Shown: positions 8,374 through 17,721, counted from the first letter of the stretch. The stretch is DNA of 64,000 nucleotides from Inquilinus sp042743185 (GCF_042743185.1 NZ_JBHYMS010000022.1:38997-102996); one strand, 5' to 3'. Made by a program: numbers and translations. Notes: generated from the sequence alone by a model not told the origin.

Positions 8374-9381
8374 ATGACGAGAAGGCCTTACCAGATCGCG
8401 CTCTTCGGGGCCGGTCGGATCGGAACCGTGCATGCCCGCAGCGTCGCGGACCATCCCGAGACGCAGCTCCGCTACGTGATCGATCCGGCCGATGGAGCAG
8501 CGCGGGCACTGGCGCAGCGCCACGGCGCCGACCCGGCAGACGAGAGGACCGCGCTGGCCGATCCCGAGGTGACGGCGATCGTCGTCGCTTCCGCGACCGA
8601 CACCCATGCGGAGCTGGTCGAGAAGGGGCTGAAGGCCGGCAAGGCGGTGTTCTGCGAGAAGCCGATCGACCTGTCGATCGACCGGGTGAATGCCTGCCTG
8701 CAAGCGGTCGAGGGCTGCGACCGGCCGCTGTTCCTCGCCTTCAACCGCCGGTTCGACCCCGGCGTCGCCGAGATGCGCCGCCGGATCTCGGCCGGGGCGA
8801 TCGGCGATCTCGAGCTGGTGACGGTGGTGTCGAAGGATCCCGGCGCGCTGCCGATCGAATACCTCAAGGTCTCGGGCGGGATGTTCCGCGACATGACCAT
8901 CCATGATTTCGACATGGTCCGGTTCATCCTCGGCGAGGAGCCGGTCTCGGTGACCGCGACGGCGGCCACCCTGACCGATCCGGCCATCGCCGCCGAGGGC
9001 GACATCGACACCGCCTGCGTCACGCTGCAATGCGCCAGCGGCCGGATCGCGGTGATCACCAACAGCCGGCGGGCCAGCTTCGGCTACGACCAGCGGGTCG
9101 AGGCGCACGGGTCGCTCGGCACGCTGCGCACCGAGAACGTGCCGCAGAGCATGCTGGTGCAGGAGCGCGAGGACGGGGTGCGGCGCGAGAAGCCGCAGTT
9201 CTTCTTCACCGAACGCTATGCCCAGTCCTATCGCGACGAATGGGCCCATTTCGTCCGCGTGCTGAACGGCGAGGAGGCGCCGTCGCCCTCGGGCGAGGAC
9301 GGGCGCCGCGCGCTGCTGCTCGCCGAGGCCGCCTACCGCTCCCTGCATTCGGGTCGCCGCGTCGACCTGGCCACCTTCTGA
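8374..9381 (+). CDS. Inositol 2-dehydrogenase-like Gfo/Idh/MocA oxidoreductase
   Basis: A 335-residue NAD(P)-dependent dehydrogenase. The Rossmann motif GAGRIG opens the protein, FCEKPIDLS near residue 92 carries the family's catalytic-loop lysine, and SGGMFRDMTIHDFDM near 170 holds the Asp and His expected in inositol dehydrogenases (IolG/MocA). FNRRFDP near 122 is also typical of IolG. It likely oxidises the imported cyclitol or a derivative to an inosose-type ketone. It lies 17 bases after the permease stop, in the same operon. Confidence 0.85.
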   Translation: MTRRPYQIALFGAGRIGTVHARSVADHPETQLRYVIDPADGAARALAQRHGADPADERTALADPEVTAIVVASATDTHAELVEKGLKAGKAVFCEKPIDLSIDRVNACLQAVEGCDRPLFLAFNRRFDPGVAEMRRRISAGAIGDLELVTVVSKDPGALPIEYLKVSGGMFRDMTIHDFDMVRFILGEEPVSVTATAATLTDPAIAAEGDIDTACVTLQCASGRIAVITNSRRASFGYDQRVEAHGSLGTLRTENVPQSMLVQEREDGVRREKPQFFFTERYAQSYRDEWAHFVRVLNGEEAPSPSGEDGRRALLLAEAAYRSLHSGRRVDLATF

Positions 9382-9392
9382 GGACATCCGCC

Positions 9393-10355
9393 ATGAAGAT
9401 CGGTCTCGTTTCCGACTCGCTCGCCCATCTCGGCTTCGAGGAGATGCTGGACGCCGCCGCCGCGGCCGGCGTGCAGGGCGTCGAGGTGAACACCGGCAAC
9501 TGGTCCCCGGCCCCGCATATCGACCTGCCGCTGCTGGTGCAGGATGCCGGGGCCCGGGCGCGGTTCCTCGCCGCTTTCGAGCGGCGCGGGCTGGAGCTGA
9601 TCGCGCTGAACGCCAACGGCAACCAGCTGCACCCGGTGACCGGCGCGGCGCAGTCGCAGGTGCTGCACGACACCATCCGCCTCGCGGGCCTGATGGGCGT
9701 CAGGACCGTCTGCCTGATGTCGGGGCTGCCGGGCGGCGGGCCGGAGGATCGGACCCCGAACTGGATCGTCTCGTCCTGGCCGCCCGAGACCGGCGAGATC
9801 CTGGCCTGGCAGTGGCGCGAGAAGCTGCTGCCCTACTGGCGCGATCTGGCGGTGCTGGCGCGCGACCACGGGATCGAGAAGCTGTGCATCGAGCTGCATG
9901 GCGGCCAGCTCGTCTACAACGTCCCGTCGCTGCTGCGCCTGCGGCAGGAGATCGGGCCGATCGTCGGCGCCAATCTCGACCCCAGCCATCTGCTGTGGAT
10001 GGGGGCGGACCCGATGGCCGCCGCCGACGCGCTCGGCGATGCCGTCCACCACGTCCATGCCAAGGACACCTGGCTCAACGCGGCGAAGCAGGCGACGACG
10101 AGCCTGCTGGAGAACGGCCCGCAAGGCGACGTGGCCGCCCGGTCCTGGAGCTACATCACCCTGGGCTACGGCCATGACGAGAGGTGGTGGCGCGAGTTCT
10201 GCTACCGGCTGCGGATGAACGGCTATGACGGCTGGCTGTCGATCGAGCACGAGGACGTGATGCTGTCGCGGCTGGAAGGCGTGCGCCGGTCGGTGCAACT
10301 GCTGAACGCGGTGGCGCCGGCCGAGCCGAGCGATTACGCCCCGCCGTCGATCTGA
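9393..10355 (+). CDS. Sugar phosphate isomerase/epimerase (IolE/MocC-type TIM barrel)
   Basis: A 320-residue TIM-barrel protein of the xylose-isomerase-like AP-endonuclease-2 family. Likely metal-binding strands are visible: CIELHGGQ near residue 168, LDPSHLLWMG near 195, VHAKDT near 219 and IEHEDV near 285. It follows the dehydrogenase by 11 bases and closes the operon. By analogy with IolE or MocC it would act on the ketone made by the dehydrogenase (dehydratase, isomerase or epimerase), but the exact reaction is not determined. Confidence 0.85.
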   Translation: MKIGLVSDSLAHLGFEEMLDAAAAAGVQGVEVNTGNWSPAPHIDLPLLVQDAGARARFLAAFERRGLELIALNANGNQLHPVTGAAQSQVLHDTIRLAGLMGVRTVCLMSGLPGGGPEDRTPNWIVSSWPPETGEILAWQWREKLLPYWRDLAVLARDHGIEKLCIELHGGQLVYNVPSLLRLRQEIGPIVGANLDPSHLLWMGADPMAAADALGDAVHHVHAKDTWLNAAKQATTSLLENGPQGDVAARSWSYITLGYGHDERWWREFCYRLRMNGYDGWLSIEHEDVMLSRLEGVRRSVQLLNAVAPAEPSDYAPPSI

Positions 10356-10415
10356 GGCCTGGACCGAAGGGGATGCACTGGCTCTGGCGCGCAGCCTCTG
10401 GACGGAAGCCGAGGG

Positions 10416-10718
10416 GTGTGGGACGTGGCGGGGAAAAGCGCAGAGCCGATCATCCTGTCCGATCGCGAGCGCGCCGTCCTCGATCGGATCGCCCGCCCCG
10501 GTGGTGGGCGGCAGGCGATGGCGCTTCGGGCCGGCATCGTCCTGCTGGCGGCGGAGGGGCTGAGCAACCGCTCGATCTCCGACCGGCTGCTGCTCGAGGA
10601 GCATTGCGTCGGCCGCTGGCGTCGGCGCTTTGCGCGCGAGGGAATCTGGGGGCTCTTTGACCGCCCCCGTTCGGGTGCGCCGCGGAAGAACCACGGTGAA
10701 GGCCGATATCGGCGATGA
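10416..10718 (+). pseudogene. IS630-family transposase N-terminal remnant
   Basis: A GTG-started frame encodes only the N-terminal winged helix-turn-helix of an IS630-type transposase, including AEGLSNRSISDRL and GLFDRPRSGAPRK. At about 10690 the frame shifts: the expected continuation (KADIGDDR) is readable in the next frame for a few codons, and then all similarity ends before 10786. The DDE catalytic domain is missing, so it is inactive. It fills the 430-base gap between two catabolic loci and no clear terminal inverted repeats were seen. Confidence 0.65.
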
Positions 10719-10785
10719 TCGGTGCGCTTGCTCTGCGTTGAGCGGAGAGGCGGCAATGTGCGAGGTCACGCTCGACGGATGCGGC

Positions 10786-11976
10786 TCAAAGCCCGTCGGC
10801 GTCGAACCGCCTTAGCGGGGCGTCGAGGTTGAGCTCCAGCCCGAAGCCGGGGGCGTCGGAGACGTCCAGCCGGCCGTCCTGCGGCACCGGCTCGTTCCGG
10901 AACAGGCTGCCGAACACCGGCCGCACGCTGCGCCCGTCTGGGCTGTTCGCCACATATTCGCAGAACGGCGCGTTCGGCTGCGACATGACGTAGTGATAGC
11001 TGTAGGGGCCGCTGCCATGCGGCACCACCGGGATGTCGTAGGCGGCGGCATGGGCGGCGATGCGCAAGAGCTCGGTCAGGCCGCCGGCCCACATCACGTC
11101 CGGCTGCAGGATGTCGACCGTCCGCCCCTCGATCAGCCGGCGGAAGCCGTAGCGGGAATATTCGTGCTCGCCGGTGGTGAAGCGCGTGGCGGGCAGGGCC
11201 CGTTTCAGCAGGCCGTAGCCCTCGACATCGTCGGGGTGCAGCACCTCCTCCCACCAATGGATGCCGAGATCGGCGCAGGCGGTGGCCAGCTCGACCGTAT
11301 AGGGCACGTCGAGCGCCATGTAGCAGTCGACCATCAGCGGGAAGTCCGGCCCGACGGCGGCGCGGTGCCCGGCCAGGAACTCCCGGTTCGCCCGCACCCC
11401 CTCGCGGCCGTCGGCGGGGCCGTGCGGCAGTGGCACCTTGCCGCCCCAGAAGCCCATGCGCTGGGCTTCCGCCGGCAATGGGCCGGTGCAGTAGAAGCTC
11501 AGCTCCGGCTTGGTCCGCCCGCCGATCAGCTTGTAGACCGGCTCCTGCCGGATCTTGCCCACCAGATCCCACAGCGCCAGGTCGACCACGCTGATGGTGG
11601 CCAGCGGCAGCCCCTTGCGGCCGTAGAACATGCTGGCGCGGAACATCTGGTCCCACAGCAGGTTCAGGTCGCGCGGGTCGGCGCCGATCAGGAAGCGCCG
11701 GAGATGCTTCTCGATCAGCCAGCAGGCCGGCGGGCCGCCGAAGCCGGTGGCGAAGCCGACGCGGCCCTGGTCGTCCTCGATCTCGACCAGGATCGAGCCG
11801 AGCACGTCGATGCCCCAGCTCAGCCGCGACGCCTTGTAGGGCGCATAGCCCGACATCGGGTTGGCGATCAGCGAGTCGATGATCCAGTGGCCGCCTTTCT
11901 GGCGATGATAGTCGCCGCCGTCCCCGGTGCCTTCGATCAGATATGTGCGGATATCGGCGATGCGCGGTGCGGTCAT
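10786..11976 (-). CDS. rhmD: L-rhamnonate dehydratase-like enolase-superfamily enzyme
   Basis: A 396-residue member of the mandelate racemase/enolase superfamily that reads closely like E. coli RhmD throughout: GDYHRQKGGHWIIDSLIA in the substrate-capping loop, SRLSWGIDVLGSILVEIE, then VDLALWDLVGK. Metal ligands are expected at VDCYMALD, WWEEVLHPDD and TTGEHEYS, and the catalytic His is in VVPHGSG near residue 324. It would dehydrate L-rhamnonate (or a close 6-deoxy or pentonic acid) to the 2-keto-3-deoxy acid in the cytosol. The rhamnose mutarotase gene at 21078 supports this substrate. Confidence 0.85.
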   Translation of the reverse strand: MTAPRIADIRTYLIEGTGDGGDYHRQKGGHWIIDSLIANPMSGYAPYKASRLSWGIDVLGSILVEIEDDQGRVGFATGFGGPPACWLIEKHLRRFLIGADPRDLNLLWDQMFRASMFYGRKGLPLATISVVDLALWDLVGKIRQEPVYKLIGGRTKPELSFYCTGPLPAEAQRMGFWGGKVPLPHGPADGREGVRANREFLAGHRAAVGPDFPLMVDCYMALDVPYTVELATACADLGIHWWEEVLHPDDVEGYGLLKRALPATRFTTGEHEYSRYGFRRLIEGRTVDILQPDVMWAGGLTELLRIAAHAAAYDIPVVPHGSGPYSYHYVMSQPNAPFCEYVANSPDGRSVRPVFGSLFRNEPVPQDGRLDVSDAPGFGLELNLDAPLRRFDADGL

Positions 11977-12004
11977 GATGGTGTCCGGAGGGTGGCGGGA
12001 ACGG

Positions 12005-12760
12005 CTAGCGCATCAGCTGGCCGCCATTGACGTCGAGGGTGTGGCCGGTGACGTAGCCGGCCCAGTCGCTGGCCAGGAAGGCGACGCAGCGCGCCACCTC
12101 CTCCGGCGTCGCGGCGCGGCCGAGCGGGATGGTGGCGAGGAAGCGGGCCAGGGCGTCGGGGGCCACGCCGTCGCGCAGCATCGGCGTGTCGGCGGCGCCC
12201 GGCGACACGACGTTGACCGTGATCCCCTCCGGCGCCCAGGCGCGGGCGAAGGACTTGGCCAGCGCGATCACCCCGGCCTTGGTCGCGGCGTAGATGGCGG
12301 AGCCGACATAGCCGCCGGTGTGGGCGCCCTGGCTGGCGAACAGCACGATCCGGCCGTGTCCCTGCGGCGCCATCGCGGCATGGGCGGCGCGGCACAGATG
12401 GAACGGGGCGGCCAGGTTGACCCGCATCTGCCGGTCGATGGCGTCGTCGCCGACCTCGTCGATCGGCTGCCGGATCATCAGCGCCGCCGCGTTCACCAGG
12501 ATGTCCAGCCGGCCATAGGCCTGGGCGGTGGTCTCGACCAGCTCGCGGCAGGCCGCCGGATCGGCCAGGTCGAACACCGCCGGCGCGATCCGGCCGTCCG
12601 CCCCTTGCCCCGCGGTCTCGGCCGCCCCGGCGGCGTCGCGGTCGGCGGCGGTGACGATGCAGCCAAGCCGGGCCAGCAGCAGCGCCGTCGCCCGGCCGAT
12701 GCCGCTGGCCGCCCCGGTGACGATGGCGGCGCGGCCCTCGAGGCCCAGATCGTCGGTCAT
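12005..12760 (-). CDS. Short-chain dehydrogenase/reductase
   Basis: A 251-residue classical SDR. It has the cofactor motif TGAASGIG near residue 16, NAAA near 90, the catalytic Ser in FASQGAH near 140 and YAATK near 156, and ends with the usual C-terminal pattern TGHTLDVNGGQ. The start at 12760 follows GGGGAGGGCGGAG. It sits between two enolase-superfamily dehydratases on the same strand, so it probably oxidises a sugar, sugar acid or keto-deoxy acid of the same pathway (for example the 2-keto-3-deoxy-L-rhamnonate dehydrogenase step). The substrate is inferred only. Confidence 0.88.
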   Translation of the reverse strand: MTDDLGLEGRAAIVTGAASGIGRATALLLARLGCIVTAADRDAAGAAETAGQGADGRIAPAVFDLADPAACRELVETTAQAYGRLDILVNAAALMIRQPIDEVGDDAIDRQMRVNLAAPFHLCRAAHAAMAPQGHGRIVLFASQGAHTGGYVGSAIYAATKAGVIALAKSFARAWAPEGITVNVVSPGAADTPMLRDGVAPDALARFLATIPLGRAATPEEVARCVAFLASDWAGYVTGHTLDVNGGQLMR

Positions 12761-12774
12761 CTCCGCCCTCCCCG

Positions 12775-13871
12775 TCACAGCGGCAGCCGGTACTTGTCGA
12801 TGCAGTCGGCGCGCGGCTCGACACCCAGGCCGGGACCCTCGGGCGGGCGCACCAGCCCGTCCCGGTGCCAGATCGGCGTGTCGACCAGCTCGTGCTGCAT
12901 CGGGTTCTCCAACGGCTTCAGCTCGAACAGCCGCGCCGCCGGGCTGGCGACCGACAAATGCAGGCTGGCGGCGCTGGTCACCGCCGTGCTCCAGGCATGG
13001 GCGTTGACGGCGATGCGCGCCGCCTCGGCGAGGGCAGCCACCTTGCGGAAGCCGGTGATGCCCTCGGCCCGGGCGGGGTCGATGCCGAGCACGTCGACCA
13101 GCCCGGTGCGGATCAGCCGGGCATAGCCGGCCACGGTCCATTCCCGCTCCCCGGTGGCGATCTGGGTGGCGACGGCGGCGCGCAGCCGGGCTAGGCCGTC
13201 GAGGTCGTCGGGATGCAGCGGCTCCTCCACCCAGTCGATGGCGAAGGCCTCGAACCGGCGGATGGTGGCGATCGCGGTGGCGGCGTCCCAGCGCACGCCG
13301 TTGCCGATATCGATCATCAGCCGTGCGGCCGGGCCGGCGGCCTGGCGCACCGCGCGGACATAGTCGACATCGTGGTCGGGGTCCTGGCCGACCCGCGACA
13401 GGCCGCGCTTGCCGAAGCCCAGCTTGGCGCCCTTGAAGCCGCGGCCGATATGGCCCGCCACCTCGGCCGCACCCTCCTCGATCGTGGCGCGGTTGACATG
13501 CATGCTGGCGATCGCCGGCAGCGCCTCATGGACCCGGCCGCCTTGCCGCAGGAATCCCACACCGCCATGTCGATGCCGGCCAGCGCCATGGTGGCCAGGC
13601 CGCCCTCGCCGTACCACCAGGTGTGGCGCTTCAGCGCCTGCCACACCGCCTCGGGCTCCCGCACATCCATGCCTGCGACCACATCGGCCAGCCCGCCCTG
13701 GATCAGCGCGGCGACGGCACGGCAGGCCTCGGGCCACATGGCGATGCATTCGCCCCAGCCGGTCAGCCCACCCTCGGCCTCCAGCCGCAGCAGCACCGTG
13801 TGTCGGATATTGCCGTGGTCGTTCGGCTCCGGATAGCGCAGCACGATCGGGGTGATGCCCTGGATGCGCAT
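12775..13871 (-). pseudogene. Enolase-superfamily sugar-acid dehydratase, frameshifted
   Basis: The protein is split between two frames. Residues 1 to about 113, from MRIQGITPIVLRYPEPND to the MAVWDSCGKAAG segment, are in one frame; from VHEALPAIASMHVNR to the end they continue in another. The junction lies near 13531-13541, where GCGGCCGGGTCC would read correctly if four bases (one GGCC unit) or one base were restored. Downstream the active-site residues look intact: KLGFGK, metal ligands in MIDIGNG, WVEEPL and TGERE, and the His in NAHAWST. It is either a recent inactivation or a sequencing error. The start at 13871 is preceded by GGAGGAGA. Confidence 0.8.
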
Positions 13872-13968
13872 TGGTCTCCTCCCACCGGCCGCTTCGGCGG
13901 CTCCTTCGTCCCGGTTCCGAACACCCTCTTGCCAGGGCGGCGGAACCGACACTACGATGCCTCAAAAG

Positions 13969-13985
13969 AATTGGCCTGTCCAATT
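13969..13985. promoter_or_regulatory. FadR-type GntR operator candidate
   Basis: AATTGGCCTGTCCAATT has 6-base arms with a 5-base centre and lies in the 147-base gap between the leftward dehydratase arm and the rightward transporter operon. FadR-subfamily GntR proteins such as UxuR/ExuR bind AATTGG...CCAATT-like sites, and a FadR-type gene is in the operon at 17724. Confidence 0.55.
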
Positions 13986-14018
13986 TACCAGTGGACCGGA
14001 ACTGAGGGGAGGAAAGGG

Positions 14019-15209
14019 ATGATCCGCGCGCACCGCTTCCGGGGTTTCGCCATCGCCGCCGTTGCCCTGCTTGCCGCCGGCGCCACAGCCCGGGCCCAGG
14101 ATTTCCACGGTTTCGATCCCGGCGCCTTCTCCGGCGCCATGCTGTCGGCCGACCAGCTCAAGGCCATGGTGGCCGACGCCAAGGCGGCGACGCCGCCGCG
14201 CAACGGCTCCGGCTACGTCATCGGCTTCGCCAACCTGCAGCGCGACATCTCCTTCGGGGTGAAGGTCGAGGGCGGGATCAAGGCCAATGCCGACGCCGCG
14301 GGGGTCGAGCTCGCCGTCGCCGACAACCGGCTGGACGGGCCGACCGCCCTGGCCAATGCCGAGAGCTTCGTCCGCCGCAACGCCGACTTCGTCATCGAAT
14401 TCCAGACCGACGTGAATTTCGGACCGGCGGTGATGAACCAGTTCGACACCGCCGGCATCAAGGTGGCGGCGATCGACATCCCGATGCCGAACGCCACCTT
14501 CTTCGGCGCCAACAACCCGCGCTCCGGCTTCATGGGCGGGTCCTACCTGGCCCAGGCCGCGGTCGCGGAATACGGCGCCGACAAGGTGGCGCAGGGCTAT
14601 CTGGTGGTCGGCGAGCTGCCGCAATCCGGCGCCATCCCGGCGATGCGCACCGGCGGCCAGGTCGCCGGCTTCCAGGCCGAGCTGCCGGACTTCCCGGCCG
14701 ATCACATCCTCAAGATCGACACCAAGAACACGCTGCAGGAAAGCTTCCAGCAGATGAGCAACCTGATCGGCCGCATCCCCGCCGGGGTGCCGATCATGGT
14801 GACCGCGATCAACGACCAGGCGGCGACCGGCATGCTGCGCGCCGCGCAGCAGGCGGGGCGCGAGGCCGACACCATCGTCGTCGGCATGGGCGCGGACGAG
14901 ACCGAGACCCTGGCGAAGGAGGCGCGCTTCGTCGCCTCGGTCGGCTACTTCCCGGAGCGCTATGGCAACTACCTGATCCCGATCGCCCTTGCCACCCTGG
15001 CCAACAAGCCCCTGCCGCCGGCGGTGCTGGTCAACCACGTCATGGTGACCAAGGCGAACATCTGCGAGTTCTACCCGGACGCTGCCTGCGCCAAGGACGC
15101 CAAGGTCCTGGACTACAAGTTCCCGCAGGAGGCCTTCGCCAAGCACCTCGCCGCCCTGCGCGGGCTGGAGGAGCTGAAGGGCTACGAGACCCTGATCCCG
15201 AAGGAGTGA
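14019..15209 (+). CDS. CUT2-type sugar ABC transporter substrate-binding protein
   Basis: A 396-residue periplasmic binding protein. The signal peptide (AVALLAAGATARAQ) ends near residue 27, and the ribose-binding fold begins at YVIGFANLQRDISFGVKVEG. It is longer than most CUT2 binding proteins (about 320) because of an N-terminal linker of about 40 residues and an extended C-terminus. CEFYPDAAC near residue 349 contains two cysteines that could form a disulfide. The start has GGGGAGGAAAGGG just upstream. It heads the operon with rhamnose mutarotase, so a 6-deoxyhexose or its acid is the likely ligand. Confidence 0.9.
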   Translation: MIRAHRFRGFAIAAVALLAAGATARAQDFHGFDPGAFSGAMLSADQLKAMVADAKAATPPRNGSGYVIGFANLQRDISFGVKVEGGIKANADAAGVELAVADNRLDGPTALANAESFVRRNADFVIEFQTDVNFGPAVMNQFDTAGIKVAAIDIPMPNATFFGANNPRSGFMGGSYLAQAAVAEYGADKVAQGYLVVGELPQSGAIPAMRTGGQVAGFQAELPDFPADHILKIDTKNTLQESFQQMSNLIGRIPAGVPIMVTAINDQAATGMLRAAQQAGREADTIVVGMGADETETLAKEARFVASVGYFPERYGNYLIPIALATLANKPLPPAVLVNHVMVTKANICEFYPDAACAKDAKVLDYKFPQEAFAKHLAALRGLEELKGYETLIPKE

Positions 15210-15211
15210 CG

Positions 15212-16738
15212 ATGACCGCTCCTCGCTTGGAGATGCGCGGCATCCGCAAGGCCTTCGGCGGCGTCGACGTGCTGCGCGAGGTCGAGCTGACGGTCGCGGC
15301 GGGGGAGGTGCTGGCCCTCTTGGGCTCGAACGGCGCCGGCAAGTCGACGCTGGTCAAGATCCTGGCCGGCAGCTACGGCCGCGACGCCGGCACGGTGCGG
15401 CTGGACGGCGCCGAGGTCAGCTTCGACCAGCCGCGCCAGGCGGTGGCCGCCGGAGTACGGCTGCTGCCGCAGGAGATCTCGGTGATCCCGGACATGACCG
15501 TGGCCGAGAACATCTGCATCGGCGACCTGCCGATGCGCGCCGGCCCCGGCTTCCGGGTGGTCGACACGGCGGCGATGCGCCGCCGGGCGGAGGAGCTGCT
15601 GCAGCAGCTGGGCTATCCCGGCATCGACCCCGCCGCCCGGGTCAAGGGCCTGAGCGTGCCGGAGCAGCGGATCGTCGAGATCGCCCGGGCCCTGGCCGGC
15701 AAGGCCCGCGTCCTGATCATGGACGAGCCGACGGCGTCGCTGACCGAGCAGGAGGCGGCGACGCTGTTCGCCATCATCCGCCGGCTGAAGGCGCAGGGCG
15801 TCGCGGTGATCTACATCTCGCACTATTTGTCCGAGGTGTTCGAGGTGTCCGACCGCATCGCCGTGCTGCGCGACGGCCGCAACGCCGGCAGCTTCCGCAC
15901 CCATGAGGCGACGCCGGCCGAGGTGCTGCGCGCCATGCTGGGCGGCGTGGTCGACGACCTGTATGGCGCCGGCCCCGCCGCACCGCCGGGCGAGGCCGTG
16001 CTTTCCGTCGAGGGGCTGCGGATCCCGGGGGAGATCGAGGATGTCGACCTGACCGTCCGGGCCGGCGAGATCGTCGGCCTGTTCGGCCTGGTCGGGTCCG
16101 GGGTCGAGACGCTCGGCCGGGCGCTGTACGGCGCGCTCGGGCCGGTCGCGGCGCGGCGGGTCGCGATCGGCGGCGCCCCTTATGCGCCGCGCCATCCGCA
16201 GGCCGGCAAGGCCGCCGGCATCGGCTTCATCGCGGCCGAGCGCAAGCGTGAGGGCATCGTCGCCGAGCTGACGGTGCGCGAGAACATCGCTTTGCCGTTC
16301 CTGGAGCGCTTCCGCGCCGGCCCGTTCATGGATGTGGCGGCGGAGCGGCGGCACGCCGAGGGCTGGATCGATCAGCTCGGCATCCGCACGCGGGGCAGCG
16401 AGCAGCGCCTGCGCACCCTGTCCGGCGGCAACCAGCAGAAGGTCTGCATCGCCCGCTGGCTGGTCGACGGCATGCGCCTGCTGATCCTGGAGGAGCCGAC
16501 CCGGGGCGTCGATGTCGGCGCCCGGCGCGAGATCTATGCCGAGCTGCGGCGGCTGGCCGATGCCGGCCGGGCGATCCTGATCCTGTCCTCCGATGTCGAG
16601 GAGGTGGCGGGCCTGTGCGACCGCGCCATCGTGCTCGACCGCGGCCGGGCGGTGGCGGAATTTTCGCGCGGCCGCGAGCCGGCGGAGCTGATGGCTGCGG
16701 CCAGCGCGCCAACAGCGGAAGGGGAGCTGAGGGCATGA
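15212..16738 (+). CDS. CUT2-type sugar ABC transporter ATPase, two fused domains
   Basis: A 508-residue ATPase with two nucleotide-binding domains as in RbsA. Domain 1 has an intact Walker A (GSNGAGKST), Walker B (VLIMDEP) and a degenerate signature (LSVPEQR). Domain 2 has the degenerate Walker A expected for the family (GLVGSGVET) and an intact signature LSGGNQQK, followed by LLILEEPTRGVDVG. It energises uptake with the permease at 16735. The ATG at 15212 is chosen over a GTG at 15206, which lies inside the AAGGAG ribosome site. Confidence 0.93.
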   Translation: MTAPRLEMRGIRKAFGGVDVLREVELTVAAGEVLALLGSNGAGKSTLVKILAGSYGRDAGTVRLDGAEVSFDQPRQAVAAGVRLLPQEISVIPDMTVAENICIGDLPMRAGPGFRVVDTAAMRRRAEELLQQLGYPGIDPAARVKGLSVPEQRIVEIARALAGKARVLIMDEPTASLTEQEAATLFAIIRRLKAQGVAVIYISHYLSEVFEVSDRIAVLRDGRNAGSFRTHEATPAEVLRAMLGGVVDDLYGAGPAAPPGEAVLSVEGLRIPGEIEDVDLTVRAGEIVGLFGLVGSGVETLGRALYGALGPVAARRVAIGGAPYAPRHPQAGKAAGIGFIAAERKREGIVAELTVRENIALPFLERFRAGPFMDVAAERRHAEGWIDQLGIRTRGSEQRLRTLSGGNQQKVCIARWLVDGMRLLILEEPTRGVDVGARREIYAELRRLADAGRAILILSSDVEEVAGLCDRAIVLDRGRAVAEFSRGREPAELMAAASAPTAEGELRA

Positions 16739-17721
16739 CGACGATCGACACTCCCCGCCGCTCCCGGGGCTTTGCCCGCGGTGCGCTCGGCCGGTCCTGG
16801 TCCGGCGTGGTGGTGCTGCTGCTGTTCTACGTGGCGCTGCTGGTCGCCTTCTCGCTGCTGTCGCCCTGGTTCCTGTCCTTCAACAACATGATGAGCATCG
16901 GCTCCAACGTCGCCTTCATCGGGCTGATGGCGGCGACCGGCACGCCGCTGATCATCGCCGGCGGGCTCGACCTCTCGGTCGCCGCGGTGGCCGGGCTGAC
17001 CGGGGTGGTGCTGGCCCTGCTGCACGGGGCTGGGCTCGACATCTGGGGGGCGGCCGTGGCGGCGGTGCTGTGCGGCGCCGCGATCGGCCTGGTCAACGGC
17101 ATCTTCACCACCGGGCTGCGGCTGAACCCCCTGATCGTCACCCTGGCGACCATGAGCATCATCACCGGCAGCGCCCTGGTGATGACCGGCGGCCTGACCC
17201 GGCCGCTGATGGTGCCCGGCTTCAACTGGATCGGCAGCGGCCGGCTGTTCGGCATCCCGGTGCCGCTGATCCTGATGCTGCTGTGCTACGGCGTGCTCTG
17301 GGTGGTGCTGGCGAAGTCCCGCTTCGGCCGCTTCGTCTACGCCTCCGGCGGCAATCCGGAGGCGAGCCGCCTGGTCGGCGTGCCGGTGGCGCGCACCCAG
17401 ATCACGCTCTATGTCCTGTCCGGCATCAGCGGCGCCGTCGCCGGGCTGGTGCTGGCGGCGATGCTGGGTGCGGCGGCGCCGGATGCGGCGGGCAAGCACC
17501 TGCTGACCGTGATCGCCGCCATCATCCTCGGCGGCACCAGCCTGTTCGGCGGCCGCGGCAGCGTCTGGGGCACCCTCCTGGCCGTGCTGATCCTGGGCAC
17601 GCTGAACAACGGGCTGACCCTGCTCGACGTCTCCAGCTTCTGGCAGGACGTGACCCGCGGCATCGTGCTGCTGCTCGCCGTCAGCCTCGACCAGATCCGC
17701 AGCCGCGCGGCGGGAGACTGA
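16735..17721 (+). CDS. CUT2-type sugar ABC transporter permease
   Basis: A 328-residue polytopic permease of the RbsC family, with the conserved GGLDLSVAAVAGL loop near residue 80 and GGTSLFGGRGSVWGTLLA near 265. Only one permease accompanies this ATPase, so it probably forms a homodimer. It starts inside the end of the ATPase gene (ATGA overlap) and is followed two bases after its stop by the GntR gene. Confidence 0.92.
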   Translation: MTTIDTPRRSRGFARGALGRSWSGVVVLLLFYVALLVAFSLLSPWFLSFNNMMSIGSNVAFIGLMAATGTPLIIAGGLDLSVAAVAGLTGVVLALLHGAGLDIWGAAVAAVLCGAAIGLVNGIFTTGLRLNPLIVTLATMSIITGSALVMTGGLTRPLMVPGFNWIGSGRLFGIPVPLILMLLCYGVLWVVLAKSRFGRFVYASGGNPEASRLVGVPVARTQITLYVLSGISGAVAGLVLAAMLGAAAPDAAGKHLLTVIAAIILGGTSLFGGRGSVWGTLLAVLILGTLNNGLTLLDVSSFWQDVTRGIVLLLAVSLDQIRSRAAGD

